The notes beneath the pieces are model-generated. The model made no database searches. It saw only the letters and a list, made by a program, of their open reading frames with translations, and was not told the origin of the DNA. Both the position numbers and the translations under genes were made by a program. A stretch of DNA of 64,000 bases from Rhodoferax ferrireducens (GTDB lineage Bacteria; Pseudomonadota; Gammaproteobacteria; Burkholderiales; Burkholderiaceae_C), in contig NZ_QEII01000324.1 of the NCBI RefSeq assembly GCF_003347515.1, forward strand, positions 434,001-498,000. Reading direction: 5' to 3'. Below are positions 50,543 through 59,324 of the stretch, piece by piece; the stretch's first letter is position 1, and the number at the start of each line of letters is the position of its first letter.

Positions 50543-50992
50543 ATGAAAGTTCTGGATCTTCAGTGTGCTCATCAGCATGTGTTTGAGGGGTGGTTCGCGT
50601 CGGAAGCGGACTTTCTCGGGCAATGCGAACGTGGACTGGTGACATGCCCGATGTGCGGCGACGCATCCATCACCAAGATGATGAGCGCGCCCCGCCTCAA
50701 CCTGAGCAGTGCCCGGGCCGAGGCGTCTGTTCCGCAGGACGTAGTTGAGACGGCCGAGCCGGAGCAAGCCCTGCAAACCGCGTGGATGGCTGTCGCCCGT
50801 CGCATCCTGGCAAAAACCGACGACGTCGGCACCCGGTTTGCCGAAGAGGCCCGCAAGATCCATTATGGTGAGGTCAAGGAGCGCGGTATTCGCGGCAAAG
50901 CCTCGCGCGAAGAAACCGAGTCCCTCATCGACGAGGGCATCGCCGTCATGCCCTTTCCCTTGCCAGAGGCCCTCAAGGGCCAGTTGCAGTAA
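50543..50992 (+). CDS. DUF1178 family protein
   Basis: This 149-residue protein belongs to DUF1178. The N-terminal part looks like a small zinc-binding unit with LQCAHQHVFEGWF and TCPMCGD, and the C-terminal half is helical and charged (RFAEEARKIHYGEVKERGIRG). The function is unknown. It follows the NUDIX gene in what appears to be one transcript. Confidence 0.88.
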   Translation: MKVLDLQCAHQHVFEGWFASEADFLGQCERGLVTCPMCGDASITKMMSAPRLNLSSARAEASVPQDVVETAEPEQALQTAWMAVARRILAKTDDVGTRFAEEARKIHYGEVKERGIRGKASREETESLIDEGIAVMPFPLPEALKGQLQ

Positions 50993-51061
50993 GCCCCCTC
51001 GTCCGCGGCAAGCCGTGGAGGCAGGCATTGTGCCTCTTCCCAGAGGCCCGCAGCTTCCGCT

Positions 51062-52837
51062 TCAGGCGTTGAATTGCAGCGCCGCCAGCCCCGCGTAAAC
51101 ACCGCCACGCGCCACCAGTTCGGCGTGCGTGCCTTGCTCCACCAACTGGCCGTGATCCAGTACCACAATCAGGTCGGCCTTCTGCACCGTGGCCAGGCGG
51201 TGTGCAATCACCAGCGTCGTGCGGTCGCGCATGGCGGACTCCAGCGCCGCCTGCACCATGCGTTCGCTCTCGGCATCCAGTGCACTGGTAGCCTCGTCCA
51301 GCAGCAGCAGCGGTGGATTCTTCAGCATGGCGCGGGCAATCGCGATGCGCTGGCGTTGGCCGCCGCTCAGGCGCACGCCGCGTTCGCCCAGGAAGGTGTC
51401 ATAGCCTTGCGGCAGTTCCTTGATGAATTCGTCGGCAAACGCCGCTTGGGCGGCGGCCTTCACCTCATCGTCGCTGGCGCCGGGTTTGCCGTAGCGAATG
51501 TTCTCCAGCGCGCTGTTGGAGAAGATGACCGCGTCCTGCGGCACGATGCCGATGCGCTGGCGCAAATCATGCAAAGCCATGTCGCGCGTGGCCACGCCGT
51601 CGAGCACGATCCGGCCCGAGGTCGGATCGTAAAAACGCAGCAGCAACTGGAACACCGTACTCTTGCCAGCGCCGCTGGGGCCCACGATGGCGACAGTCTG
51701 CCCGGGTTGGACGGCCAGCGAAAAATCACTCAGTGCCGCCTGGTTGGGGCGGGACGGATAGTGAAACGTGATTGCATCGAATTTAATAGCGCTACCCGCA
51801 AGCAACACGGGGGCTAGAGCCGGATTTAAGGGTGAAGCGATAGGTGAGCGGCTGCCCAGCAACTCCATCAGGCGTTCGGTCGCGCCGGCGGCGCGCAGCA
51901 GGTCGCCATAGACCTCGCCCAAAATCGCGAACGCGCTCGCCAAAATAATGACGTACATCACCGTCTGGCCCAGATCACCGGCACTGATGCGTCCGGCCAT
52001 CACGGCCTGCGTGCCCTGGTACAAACCCCAGAGCAGGGCGGCCGAGGTGGCGATGATGATGAAGGCCACCAGCACCGAGCGGGCGCGGGTGCGCCGCACC
52101 GCCGTCTGGAAAGCGCTGTCGGTCGAGGCATTGAAGCGGGCCGCTTCGCGCCCTTCCGCCGTGTAACTTTGCACCACCGGAATGGCGTTCAGCACCTCGG
52201 CCGCGATCGCGCTCGAATCCGCTACCCGGTCCTGGCTGGCACGCGAGAGCTTGCGCACGCGCCGGCCAAACCACAGACTGGGTGCCACGATCAGCACCAG
52301 TATCCCCAGCACCTGAACCATCACATAGGGGTTGGTCCAGATCAGCATGCCCAAGGCACCGATGCCCATCACCGTGTTGCGCAAGCCCATGGAGAGCGAG
52401 GAGCCCACCACGGTCTGCACCAGCGTGGTGTCGGCGGAGAGGCGCGACAGCACTTCGCCGGTTTGCGTGGTTTCGAAAAACTCGGGACTTTGCTGCAGCA
52501 CATGGCCGTAGACCGCGTTGCGCAAATCGGCGGTCACCCGCTCACCCAGCCAGCTCACCATGTAAAAGCGGCCGGCCGAAAACAGACCGAGCGCCACTGC
52601 CACGGCAAACAGGGCGACAAAGTGTTCGCGCAGCGCCATCACCTGCGCGCCCTTGTCGGTTTGCACCAGTCCGCCGTCGATCAGGTAACGCAGGGCCACT
52701 GGAAAAGCCAGGGTGGCCACCGCCGCCATCACCAGAAACATGAGCGCCAGCGCAATGCGGCCGCGGTAAGGCATGAGAAAAGGCGTCAGACCGGACAGGG
52801 AACGCGGCGAGGCTTTGAGGGGGGCAGGGGTAGGCAT
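51062..52837 (-). CDS. ABC exporter, fused membrane and ATPase domains (MsbA/ABCB type)
   Basis: I start this 591-residue half-transporter at ATG 52837 (MPTPAPLKASPRSL). Six membrane helices (about 25-310) are followed by an ATPase with Walker A GPSGAGKST, signature LSGGQRQRIAIARAM, Walker B LLLLDEATSALDAE and switch VIAHRLATV. It should act as a homodimer exporting a lipid or hydrophobic compound. The linker between the two domains contains an in-frame copy of the dispersed repeat (LNPALAPVLLAGSAIK). It is divergent from a MarR efflux operon. Confidence 0.93.
   Translation of the reverse strand: MPTPAPLKASPRSLSGLTPFLMPYRGRIALALMFLVMAAVATLAFPVALRYLIDGGLVQTDKGAQVMALREHFVALFAVAVALGLFSAGRFYMVSWLGERVTADLRNAVYGHVLQQSPEFFETTQTGEVLSRLSADTTLVQTVVGSSLSMGLRNTVMGIGALGMLIWTNPYVMVQVLGILVLIVAPSLWFGRRVRKLSRASQDRVADSSAIAAEVLNAIPVVQSYTAEGREAARFNASTDSAFQTAVRRTRARSVLVAFIIIATSAALLWGLYQGTQAVMAGRISAGDLGQTVMYVIILASAFAILGEVYGDLLRAAGATERLMELLGSRSPIASPLNPALAPVLLAGSAIKFDAITFHYPSRPNQAALSDFSLAVQPGQTVAIVGPSGAGKSTVFQLLLRFYDPTSGRIVLDGVATRDMALHDLRQRIGIVPQDAVIFSNSALENIRYGKPGASDDEVKAAAQAAFADEFIKELPQGYDTFLGERGVRLSGGQRQRIAIARAMLKNPPLLLLDEATSALDAESERMVQAALESAMRDRTTLVIAHRLATVQKADLIVVLDHGQLVEQGTHAELVARGGVYAGLAALQFNA
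51783..51829 (+). repeat. Dispersed repeat, copy F, inside the ABC exporter gene
   Basis: AATAGCGCTACCCGC leads to GGGGGCTAGAGCCGGATTT. It is read from the other strand as part of the linker between membrane and ATPase domains. Confidence 0.72.
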
Positions 52838-52890
52838 GGCCTTGAGTGTAGCCAAAAATGCCGGAAACAATTGCCGAGCCAAACAAAGCC

Positions 52891-52919
52891 TTGACATTAA
52901 TTGCCTAAGCAAATAATAT
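52891..52919 (+). promoter_or_regulatory. MarR-gene promoter with an operator-like dyad in its spacer
   Basis: TTGACA (52891-52896), a 17-base spacer and TAATAT (52914-52919) form a strong sigma-70 promoter. The spacer holds TTGCCTAAGCAA (52901-52912), a near-perfect dyad of the TTGC-N4-GCAA type used by MarR-family repressors. The predicted start near 52926 leaves only about four bases before ATG 52930. Confidence 0.65.
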
Positions 52920-52929
52920 TCTTGTCCAT

Positions 52930-53493
52930 ATGACCTCTTCGACCAAATCCGCCAATTCGAGTCCGCCGTGCCTGGCTACAACGTGTGTGGCGCACGAGTT
53001 TTACTGTGCCGAGGGCTACCTTCCAGAGGCCAGCGTCGGCTACCTGATGCGGCGCGTGATGTTGGCTGTGGCGCAGGAAGTCGAGCGCCAGCTCGGGCCT
53101 TGTGACCTGACCAATGCCCAATGGGTGCCGCTGTTCAAGCTGTTTTTGGGCAAGGCCTCCACGGTGGCCGAACTGGCCCGTGAATGCCATCTGGATGCCG
53201 GCGCCATGACCCGAATGCTGGACCGGCTGGAAGCCAAGGGCTTGTGTCGCCGGGTACGTTCCGTGGCGGACCGGCGGGTCGTCAACATCGAGTTAAGCGA
53301 TGCTGGGCGCGAAGCGGCTGCGGGCATTCCGGCCATCCTCAGCCGCGTACAAAACGCGCACCTCACCGGTTTTTCGGTGGCGGAATTTGAGACGTTGAAG
53401 GGCTTCCTGCATCGCATTCTGGACAACGCCCAGGTCCAGGCTCAATCCCCAACGCCATCACAAGCGATTCCAGGAGGCCCCCATGAGGCTTGA
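52930..53493 (+). CDS. MarR-family transcriptional regulator
   Basis: This 187-residue protein has a winged helix at about 75-120 (STVAELARECHLDAGAMTRMLDRLEAKGL with the wing VRSVADRR), flanked by dimerisation helices. It probably represses its own operon, which encodes an Emr-type efflux system, through the dyad in its promoter. Its 3' end overlaps the next gene by 11 bp. It has an unusual cysteine content near the N-terminus (C14, C19, C26). Confidence 0.92.
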   Translation: MTSSTKSANSSPPCLATTCVAHEFYCAEGYLPEASVGYLMRRVMLAVAQEVERQLGPCDLTNAQWVPLFKLFLGKASTVAELARECHLDAGAMTRMLDRLEAKGLCRRVRSVADRRVVNIELSDAGREAAAGIPAILSRVQNAHLTGFSVAEFETLKGFLHRILDNAQVQAQSPTPSQAIPGGPHEA

Positions 53494-54943
53494 TTCCCCG
53501 AGCCGGGCTGCGCGCCCCCGCTTGATTCCCTCCGCACTGCTACTCCTGGCGGTCCTCGGCCTGTCGGCCTGTGCCGACATGTCCGGCATCCAGCCGCACG
53601 CGGCCTTGCGTGACGCCGCCTCGCTAGGACTGCCCGCTGAAGCCAGTCCCCCCTTGACGGTGGACGCCCAATGGTGGCGTGAGTTTGGTGACCTGCAACT
53701 CAACCGCCTGGTGGATGAGGCGCTGGTCAGCAACCCCTCGCTCAAAATAGTGCAGGCCAGATTGGCGCGCGCCCAGGCCGGTGCGGAGCTGACGCAGGCC
53801 GCCACCGGCCCGCAACTGAACGCCACACTCGACGCCACGCGCCAACAATACACGGCCAACGGCGCCGTTCCACCGCCCCTGGCCGGCACGGTGCGCGAAA
53901 GCGGCACGGCCCAGCTCAGCGGCAACTGGGAGCTGGATTTTTTTGGCAAAAACCGCGCGGCACTGGAGGCCGCTCTGGGCAGCGCCCGCGCCGCGCAGGC
54001 CGATGCCGAGGCCGCCCGCATGCTGCTGGCCAGCAACGTGGCACGCAGCTACTTCCAGCTGCTGCGCCTGAACGAGCAACTGGGCGTGGCGCACCGTCTT
54101 CTGGCGCAGCGCACGCAGGCCTTGCGTCTGGTGCAGGACCGGGTGAATGCCGGGCTGGACACGCGTCTGGAACTGCGCCAAAGCGAAGGCACCTTGCCCG
54201 ATGCCCGGCTGCAGATCGAAACCCTGCAAGAACAGCTGACCCTGGCCCGCAATGCCCTCAATGCCTTGCTTGGACAGCCAAATAGACCTCTAGCCCTCGA
54301 TTTACCTGCGCTGTCGGCTATTAAAAATATAGCTAATGCGACGACACTGCCGTCCGACCTGCTGGGGCGCCGGGCCGATATCGCGGCCGCACGCTGGCGC
54401 GTGGAGGCGGCCACCCAGGACGTCAGCAGCGCGCGCAGCCAGTTTTACCCCAACGTCAATCTGGTTGCGTTTGCCGGCTTCTCCAGCATCGGCCTGGACC
54501 GCCTGCTGGGCGCCGGCAGTGAGCAGTGGGGCGTGGGCCCGGCGCTGCGCCTGCCGCTTTTCGACGGGGGTCGGCTGCGCGCCAATTTACGTGGCAAGAC
54601 GGTGGATATGGACATCGCCATCGAGAGCTACAACGCGGCCGTGATCGACGCCGTGCGCGAGGTGGCCGACCAGCTCGCCTCAAGGCAGGCCATCAACCGC
54701 CAGCAAGTCGAGCAGCAGGCCGCGCAGTCCTTTGCCGAAAACGCCTATGAGATTGCCGTGCAGCGTTATGAGGCCGGACTGGGCAACTACCTCCAGGTCC
54801 TCACGGCTGAAACCACGGTGCTCAACCAGCGCCGCCAGGGCGTGGACCTGGCCGCCCGCGCCCTCGATACCCAGGTGGCGCTGATGCGCGCCCTGGGGGG
54901 TGGTTACCGCGCCGACCTGCCTTCAAACACCGCCCAAAAATAA
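53483..54943 (+). CDS. Efflux outer-membrane lipoprotein (NodT family)
   Basis: This 486-residue outer-membrane channel has a lipobox LSAC (cysteine about 31) and the NodT motif LPSDLLGRRADIAAARWR. The linker before this motif (NRPLALDLPALSAIKN, about 270-286) comes from an in-frame copy of the dispersed repeat. It should form the exit duct for EmrAB-like proteins encoded downstream. Confidence 0.92.
   Translation: MRLDSPSRAARPRLIPSALLLLAVLGLSACADMSGIQPHAALRDAASLGLPAEASPPLTVDAQWWREFGDLQLNRLVDEALVSNPSLKIVQARLARAQAGAELTQAATGPQLNATLDATRQQYTANGAVPPPLAGTVRESGTAQLSGNWELDFFGKNRAALEAALGSARAAQADAEAARMLLASNVARSYFQLLRLNEQLGVAHRLLAQRTQALRLVQDRVNAGLDTRLELRQSEGTLPDARLQIETLQEQLTLARNALNALLGQPNRPLALDLPALSAIKNIANATTLPSDLLGRRADIAAARWRVEAATQDVSSARSQFYPNVNLVAFAGFSSIGLDRLLGAGSEQWGVGPALRLPLFDGGRLRANLRGKTVDMDIAIESYNAAVIDAVREVADQLASRQAINRQQVEQQAAQSFAENAYEIAVQRYEAGLGNYLQVLTAETTVLNQRRQGVDLAARALDTQVALMRALGGGYRADLPSNTAQK
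54280..54331 (-). repeat. Dispersed repeat, copy G, inside the outer-membrane lipoprotein gene
   Basis: The minus strand reads ATAGCCGACAGCGC, then CGAGGGCTAGAGGTCTATTT. It is read in frame on the plus strand as a linker of the NodT-family protein. Confidence 0.72.
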
Positions 54944-54973
54944 ATAACCTCCCATTTTTTGAGTCCCCAGACC

Positions 54974-56257
54974 ATGACCGCACCTCAAACACCCGCTTCA
55001 GCGTCGCCCGCTGCCAGCAACCCGACCCGCAAGAAAGCCCTGATCACCTTGGCCAGCATCGTCGTCGTCGCCGGCCTCGGCTGGACCGCCTATGAGTGGC
55101 TGGTGGCCAGCCACTACGAGTCCACCGACAACGCCTATGTGCAGGGCAATGTGATCCAGATCACGCCGCAGATTGGTGGCACCGTGATGGCCATCCTGGC
55201 CGACGACACCGATTTCGTCAAAGCCGGCCAGCCCCTGGTCAAGCTCGACCCGGCCGACGCCCGCGTGGCGCTGGACCAGGCCGAAGCCAATCTGGCCCAA
55301 GCCGTGCGGCAGGTGCGCACGCTGTATGCCAACAACGGCAGCCTGGGGGCGCAAATCACCTTGCGCGAGTCGGACGTGGCCAAAGCCCAAACCGACATTG
55401 CCCGCGCCACCGACGACTTGAATCGCCGTCAGTCCCTGGTCGGCAATGGTGCCGTCTCCAGGGAAGAACTCAACCACGCGCAAACCCAATTGGCCAACGG
55501 CAAGAGCGCGCTGGCGTCGGCCCAGGCGGGCGTGCTCGCGGCCAAAGAACAGCTGCTCAGCAACCAGGCCATGACCGACGGCACCAGTGTCGAGCAGCAC
55601 CCCAGCGTGCTGGTGGCGGCGGCCAAGGTGCGCGAGGCCTGGCTGGCCACCCAGCGCGCCGCCTTGCCCGCGCCGGTGGACGGTTTTGTCGCCAGGCGTA
55701 GCGTGCAGCTCGGCCAGCGCGTGGCAGCCGGCACGCCCCTGATGTCCATCATTCCGCTCAACCAGGTGTGGGTGGATGCGAATTTCAAGGAAGTGCAATT
55801 GCGCAATATCCGCCTCGGCCAACCCGCCACCTTGACCGCGGATCTGTACGGCAAAAAGGTCGAATACAAAGGCACGGTCACCGGTCTGGGCATGGGCACG
55901 GGGGCTGCTTTTGCCTTGTTGCCGGCGCAAAACGCCACCGGCAACTGGATCAAGGTGGTGCAGCGCGTGCCGGTGCGGGTGGCGCTGGACGCCGGCCAGA
56001 TTGCGCAAAATCCCTTGCGCGTGGGCTTGTCCATGGAGGTCACGGTCGATGTCAGCAACAAAAATGGCAGCACGCTGGCCAATGCGCCGCGTGCCGCCTC
56101 CATCACGCAGACCGGGGTGTATGGCGCGCTGGAGGGCGGCGCCGATGCAGAAGTGCGCCGGGTGATTGCGGCCAACCTCGGGCACAAGGCGCTGGCCAAG
56201 GCCGTGGTCACGGCGCCGGTCGCGACCCCGGCCCTTGCCGCCATCGCCGCGCACTGA
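54974..56257 (+). CDS. EmrA/HlyD-type efflux adaptor
   Basis: I start this 427-residue protein at ATG 54974 (MTAPQTPASASP); an upstream TTG at 54959 is less likely. One N-terminal membrane helix (about 23-45) is followed by a split lipoyl domain (DNAYVQGNVIQITPQIGGTV and APVDGFVARRSVQLGQRV) around a long coiled coil. It links an inner-membrane MFS pump to the outer-membrane channel. Confidence 0.93.
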   Translation: MTAPQTPASASPAASNPTRKKALITLASIVVVAGLGWTAYEWLVASHYESTDNAYVQGNVIQITPQIGGTVMAILADDTDFVKAGQPLVKLDPADARVALDQAEANLAQAVRQVRTLYANNGSLGAQITLRESDVAKAQTDIARATDDLNRRQSLVGNGAVSREELNHAQTQLANGKSALASAQAGVLAAKEQLLSNQAMTDGTSVEQHPSVLVAAAKVREAWLATQRAALPAPVDGFVARRSVQLGQRVAAGTPLMSIIPLNQVWVDANFKEVQLRNIRLGQPATLTADLYGKKVEYKGTVTGLGMGTGAAFALLPAQNATGNWIKVVQRVPVRVALDAGQIAQNPLRVGLSMEVTVDVSNKNGSTLANAPRAASITQTGVYGALEGGADAEVRRVIAANLGHKALAKAVVTAPVATPALAAIAAH

Positions 56258-56267
56258 GGCGACTGCC

Positions 56268-57878
56268 ATGTCCACTGCCAGCGCGCAAGCGCCTTCACTG
56301 ACGTCCGCGACGCCCGCTCCAGCCCCTGTGCCAGCGGGGCAGTTGCCGCCGTTGCAAGGTTCGGCCCGGCTGTGGGGCACGATTGCCCTGTCCCTGGCCA
56401 CCTTCATGAATGTGCTCGATTCCTCGATCGCCAACGTGTCGCTGCCGGCGATTGCCGGTGACCTGGGCGTCAGCGCCAACCAGGGCACCTGGGTGATCAC
56501 CAGCTTTGGCGTCGCCAACGCCATCGCCTTGCCGCTCACGGGCTGGCTGTCGCAGCGTTTCGGGCAGGTGCGCCTGTTCGTCACCAGCGTCCTGCTGTTT
56601 GTGCTGGCCTCCTGGCTGTGCGGTCTGGCGCCCAACATGACCTCGCTGATTGCGTTTCGCGCCCTGCAGGGCTTTGTCGCCGGACCCATGATTCCGCTGT
56701 CGCAGGGCTTGCTGCTGTCGAGTTACCCGCCAGCCCTGGCCGGTCTGGCCATGGCCTTGTGGGCCATGACCACGCTGGTGGCGCCGGTGCTGGGGCCGCT
56801 CCTGGGCGGCTGGATCACCGACAACATCTACTGGTCCTGGATCTTCTACATCAACATTCCGATTGGCCTGCTGTCTGCCTTCATGGTCTGGACCATTTAC
56901 CACAAGCGCGAAAGCGTGATCCACAAATTGCCGATCGATGGTGTCGGTTTGGGCCTGCTGGTGCTGTGGGTGGGGGCGCTGCAAATCATGCTGGACAAGG
57001 GCAAGGAGCTGGACTGGTTTCACTCGCCCGAGGTGGTGGGCCTGGGCGTGGTGGCGCTGGTCGGCTTTGCCTTCTTTCTCGCGTGGGAGCTGACCGAAGA
57101 ACATCCGGTGGTGGATCTGCGCCTGTTCAAGCGGCGCAACTTCTGGGCCGGTACCGTGGCCATCTCGGTGGGTTACGGCCTGTTTTTCGGCAACGTGGTT
57201 TTGCTCCCGCTGTGGCTGCAACAGTACATGGGTTACCCCTCGATTGACGCCGGCATGTTGCTGGCGCCGGTCGGCTTGTTCGCCATCATCCTGTCGCCGC
57301 TGGTGGGCAAAAACGTCAGCAAGGTGGACCCGCGTTTATTGGCCAGCTTTGCTTTTGTGGTGTTTGCCCTGGTGCTGCTGATGCGTTCCCATTTCAGCAC
57401 CCAGGCCGACTTCGGCACCATCATGCTGCCGACCTTGGTACAGGGCGTGGCGATGGCGTTTTTCTTCATCCCTTTGTCCGTCATCGTGCTCTCGGGCATC
57501 TCGCCGGACAAGATCCCGGCGGCCTCGGGCCTGTCCAGTTTTGTGCGCATTGTGGCGGGCTCGTTTGGCACCTCGATTGCCACCACGGTGTGGCAGGACC
57601 GCGCCGCCATGCACCACGCGCAGCTGGTCGAGTCCGTGAACCAAGGCAATTTTGCGGCGACCCAGGTGCTGTCGGGTTTGGGCAGTGCCGGTCTGACGGC
57701 GGAGCAGGCGCTGGCGCAGGTCAATCGGTTGGTGGACCAGCAGGCCTATATGCTGGGTGCCAACGATGTGTTCTACGCTTCAGCCGGGATTTTTTTGCTG
57801 CTCATTCCGGTGGTCTGGCTCTCCAGGCCCAAAATGGGCGGTGCTGGCAGTGCCGATGCTGCGGCCGGGGCTCATTAA
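56268..57878 (+). CDS. EmrB-type MFS drug exporter, 14 helices (DHA2 family)
   Basis: This 536-residue pump has about 14 membrane helices and the DHA2 signatures NVLDSSIANVSLPAIAGDLG (motif D1) and LGPLLGGWI (motif C). It uses the proton gradient to export drugs with the adaptor and channel encoded upstream. Its last 14 codons are nearly repeated at 60419-60460, which marks a duplication around the accessory patch that follows. Confidence 0.94.
   Translation: MSTASAQAPSLTSATPAPAPVPAGQLPPLQGSARLWGTIALSLATFMNVLDSSIANVSLPAIAGDLGVSANQGTWVITSFGVANAIALPLTGWLSQRFGQVRLFVTSVLLFVLASWLCGLAPNMTSLIAFRALQGFVAGPMIPLSQGLLLSSYPPALAGLAMALWAMTTLVAPVLGPLLGGWITDNIYWSWIFYINIPIGLLSAFMVWTIYHKRESVIHKLPIDGVGLGLLVLWVGALQIMLDKGKELDWFHSPEVVGLGVVALVGFAFFLAWELTEEHPVVDLRLFKRRNFWAGTVAISVGYGLFFGNVVLLPLWLQQYMGYPSIDAGMLLAPVGLFAIILSPLVGKNVSKVDPRLLASFAFVVFALVLLMRSHFSTQADFGTIMLPTLVQGVAMAFFFIPLSVIVLSGISPDKIPAASGLSSFVRIVAGSFGTSIATTVWQDRAAMHHAQLVESVNQGNFAATQVLSGLGSAGLTAEQALAQVNRLVDQQAYMLGANDVFYASAGIFLLLIPVVWLSRPKMGGAGSADAAAGAH
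57837..57878 (+). repeat. Direct repeat, left copy (3' end of emrB)
   Basis: This 42 bp stretch matches 60419-60460 at 36 positions and both end in CATTAA. The differences keep codon phase: GAGSADAAAGAH against GAGNADAAAEAH. Confidence 0.75.
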
Positions 57879-57884
57879 CGAGCA

Positions 57885-57931
57885 AAATTGGCCTCCAGCC
57901 CTCGCAGACATTGCGCAAGAGGCTATCAATT
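57885..57931 (-). repeat. Dispersed repeat, copy H
   Basis: The minus strand reads GATAGCCTCTTGCGC, then GCGAGGGCTGGAGGCCAATT. It lies directly after emrB, at the left edge of the accessory patch. Confidence 0.75.
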
Positions 57932-57992
57932 CAGGAGTGATGGTGCACCGCAAGCGCCAGTCAAATCATAGTAATACTGGATGACTAAAGCT

Positions 57993-58199
57993 CTACAACC
58001 CCCGCCACCCCGGGCAAACTGATGTGCACTTCCAGCTGGCTGAATTTCCTAGCCGTTGGCGCCCGCCTTTGCAGGGAATGGCGATGCCGTCGGTGATTTG
58101 TTTGACGATGTCCGCGTCCCACTGTGCATTCATTTGTGACAAGCCTTGGTCAGCGTTGGGGACGCCGGCAGGAATTTCCCGGTGCAAGGGGGCGTTCAT
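57993..58199 (-). CDS. Small unrecognised ORF, possibly a frameshifted remnant
   Basis: ATG 58199 has GGAG 6-7 bases upstream and opens 68 residues (MNAPLHREIPAGVPNADQG...) that I do not recognise. The last third is rich in cysteine, glycine and tryptophan and looks out of frame. Skipping one base near 58043 gives the more protein-like ending FSQLEVHISLPGVAGVVEL with a stop at 57985-57987. It may be a decayed short gene. It is divergent from the DUF72 gene. Confidence 0.35.
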   Translation of the reverse strand: MNAPLHREIPAGVPNADQGLSQMNAQWDADIVKQITDGIAIPCKGGRQRLGNSASWKCTSVCPGWRGL

Positions 58200-58287
58200 G
58201 AAAGAGCTCCGGGAGGGAAGGCAGGCGGCATGGTGGAGCATTTTCTGTCACGATGACGGCTGGCGACACCATCGAAGGGGTTCCGTC

Positions 58288-59121
58288 TTGAAACCTAGTG
58301 GAGTAACTCGTACAGGTATCCGCGTCGGCATTGGCGGCTGGACCTACGTGCCTTGGCGCGGCAATTTTTATCCTGCGGGCCTGCCGCACAGCAAGGAGCT
58401 CGGCTACGCCAGCCGGCAGCTAAGTGCCATCGAGGTCAACGGCACTTACTACGGCACCTTCAAGCCACCGACCTTCGCCAAATGGCGCATGGAGACGCCC
58501 GACGATTTTGTGTTCTCGCTCAAGGCCAACCGCTTCGCCACCAACCGCCGCGAGCTCGCCGGCGCGGGTGAATCGATTACGCGTTTTGTGGACAGCGGCA
58601 TCAGCGAGTTGGGCGACAAACTCGGGCCCATCGTCTGGCAGTTCATGCCCACCAAGGTATTTGACGCCCAAGACTTCGAAGCCTTCCTGGCGCTGCTACC
58701 CAGGGACGTGGATGGGCGCAAGTTGCGCCACGTTCTGGACGTGCGCCATCCCAGCTTCATGTCCGAGGCCTATCTGAAGCTGGCGCGCAAGTACCGTTGC
58801 GGCACCGTGTTTTGCGACTCGATTGACTACCCGAGCTTTGCCGATTTGACGGCAGATTTTGTGTATGCGCGGCTGATGCGCAGCGACGCCAAGCTCACAA
58901 GCGGCTACGCTCCGAAGGCGCTGGACCGCTGGGCCGAGATCGCCCGCTCCTGGGCCGAAGGCAGCGAGCCACAAGACCTGCCACGCGTGGCGCTGCCGGG
59001 CAAAGGCAGCGCGACGAGCCGCGACGTCTTCCTGTTTTTCATCAACGGCGCCAAAGAGCGGGCGCCCGCGGCAGCCATGGGTCTCCTGCAGCGGTTTGGC
59101 TTTGCGGCGCCACCCCCGTAA
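58288..59121 (+). CDS. DUF72 family protein (YecE-like TIM-barrel)
   Basis: This protein of about 277 residues shows the DUF72/YecE signatures IRVGIGGWTY, AIEVNGTYYG, FVFSLKANRF and HVLDVRHPSF. The biochemical role of the family is unknown. TTG 58288 has GAAGGGG 8 bases upstream and puts the start just before the conserved domain. An ATG at 58198 with AAGGGGG would add 30 residues of unusual composition, and it overlaps the start of the opposite small ORF, so I do not prefer it. Confidence 0.83.
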   Translation: MKPSGVTRTGIRVGIGGWTYVPWRGNFYPAGLPHSKELGYASRQLSAIEVNGTYYGTFKPPTFAKWRMETPDDFVFSLKANRFATNRRELAGAGESITRFVDSGISELGDKLGPIVWQFMPTKVFDAQDFEAFLALLPRDVDGRKLRHVLDVRHPSFMSEAYLKLARKYRCGTVFCDSIDYPSFADLTADFVYARLMRSDAKLTSGYAPKALDRWAEIARSWAEGSEPQDLPRVALPGKGSATSRDVFLFFINGAKERAPAAAMGLLQRFGFAAPPP

Positions 59122-59221
59122 TCCTCCGAGAAGTTGGAGAAAAAGCCGCTACCCCGCTTTCATCGGACTGACCCTGAAGGACATCAAACTCAAATTGAAA
59201 CCCCTACGAAAAAGTGATCTC

Positions 59222-59250
59222 TTGACCAAGGCATCACGCCCTCATATTTT
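59222..59250 (+). promoter_or_regulatory. Possible sigma-70 promoter in an AT-rich gap
   Basis: TTGACC, a 17-base spacer and TATTTT lie in the 203 bp gap between the DUF72 gene and the next small gene. The rest of the gap shows only A/T-rich sequence. Confidence 0.35.
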
Positions 59251-59324
59251 TTAAGGATTTCTGGGTTGTCAAAAATTTAGTTGCAAAAAAAGGCAGACTA
59301 AAGGTGAACTCACAAGGATTTGAA

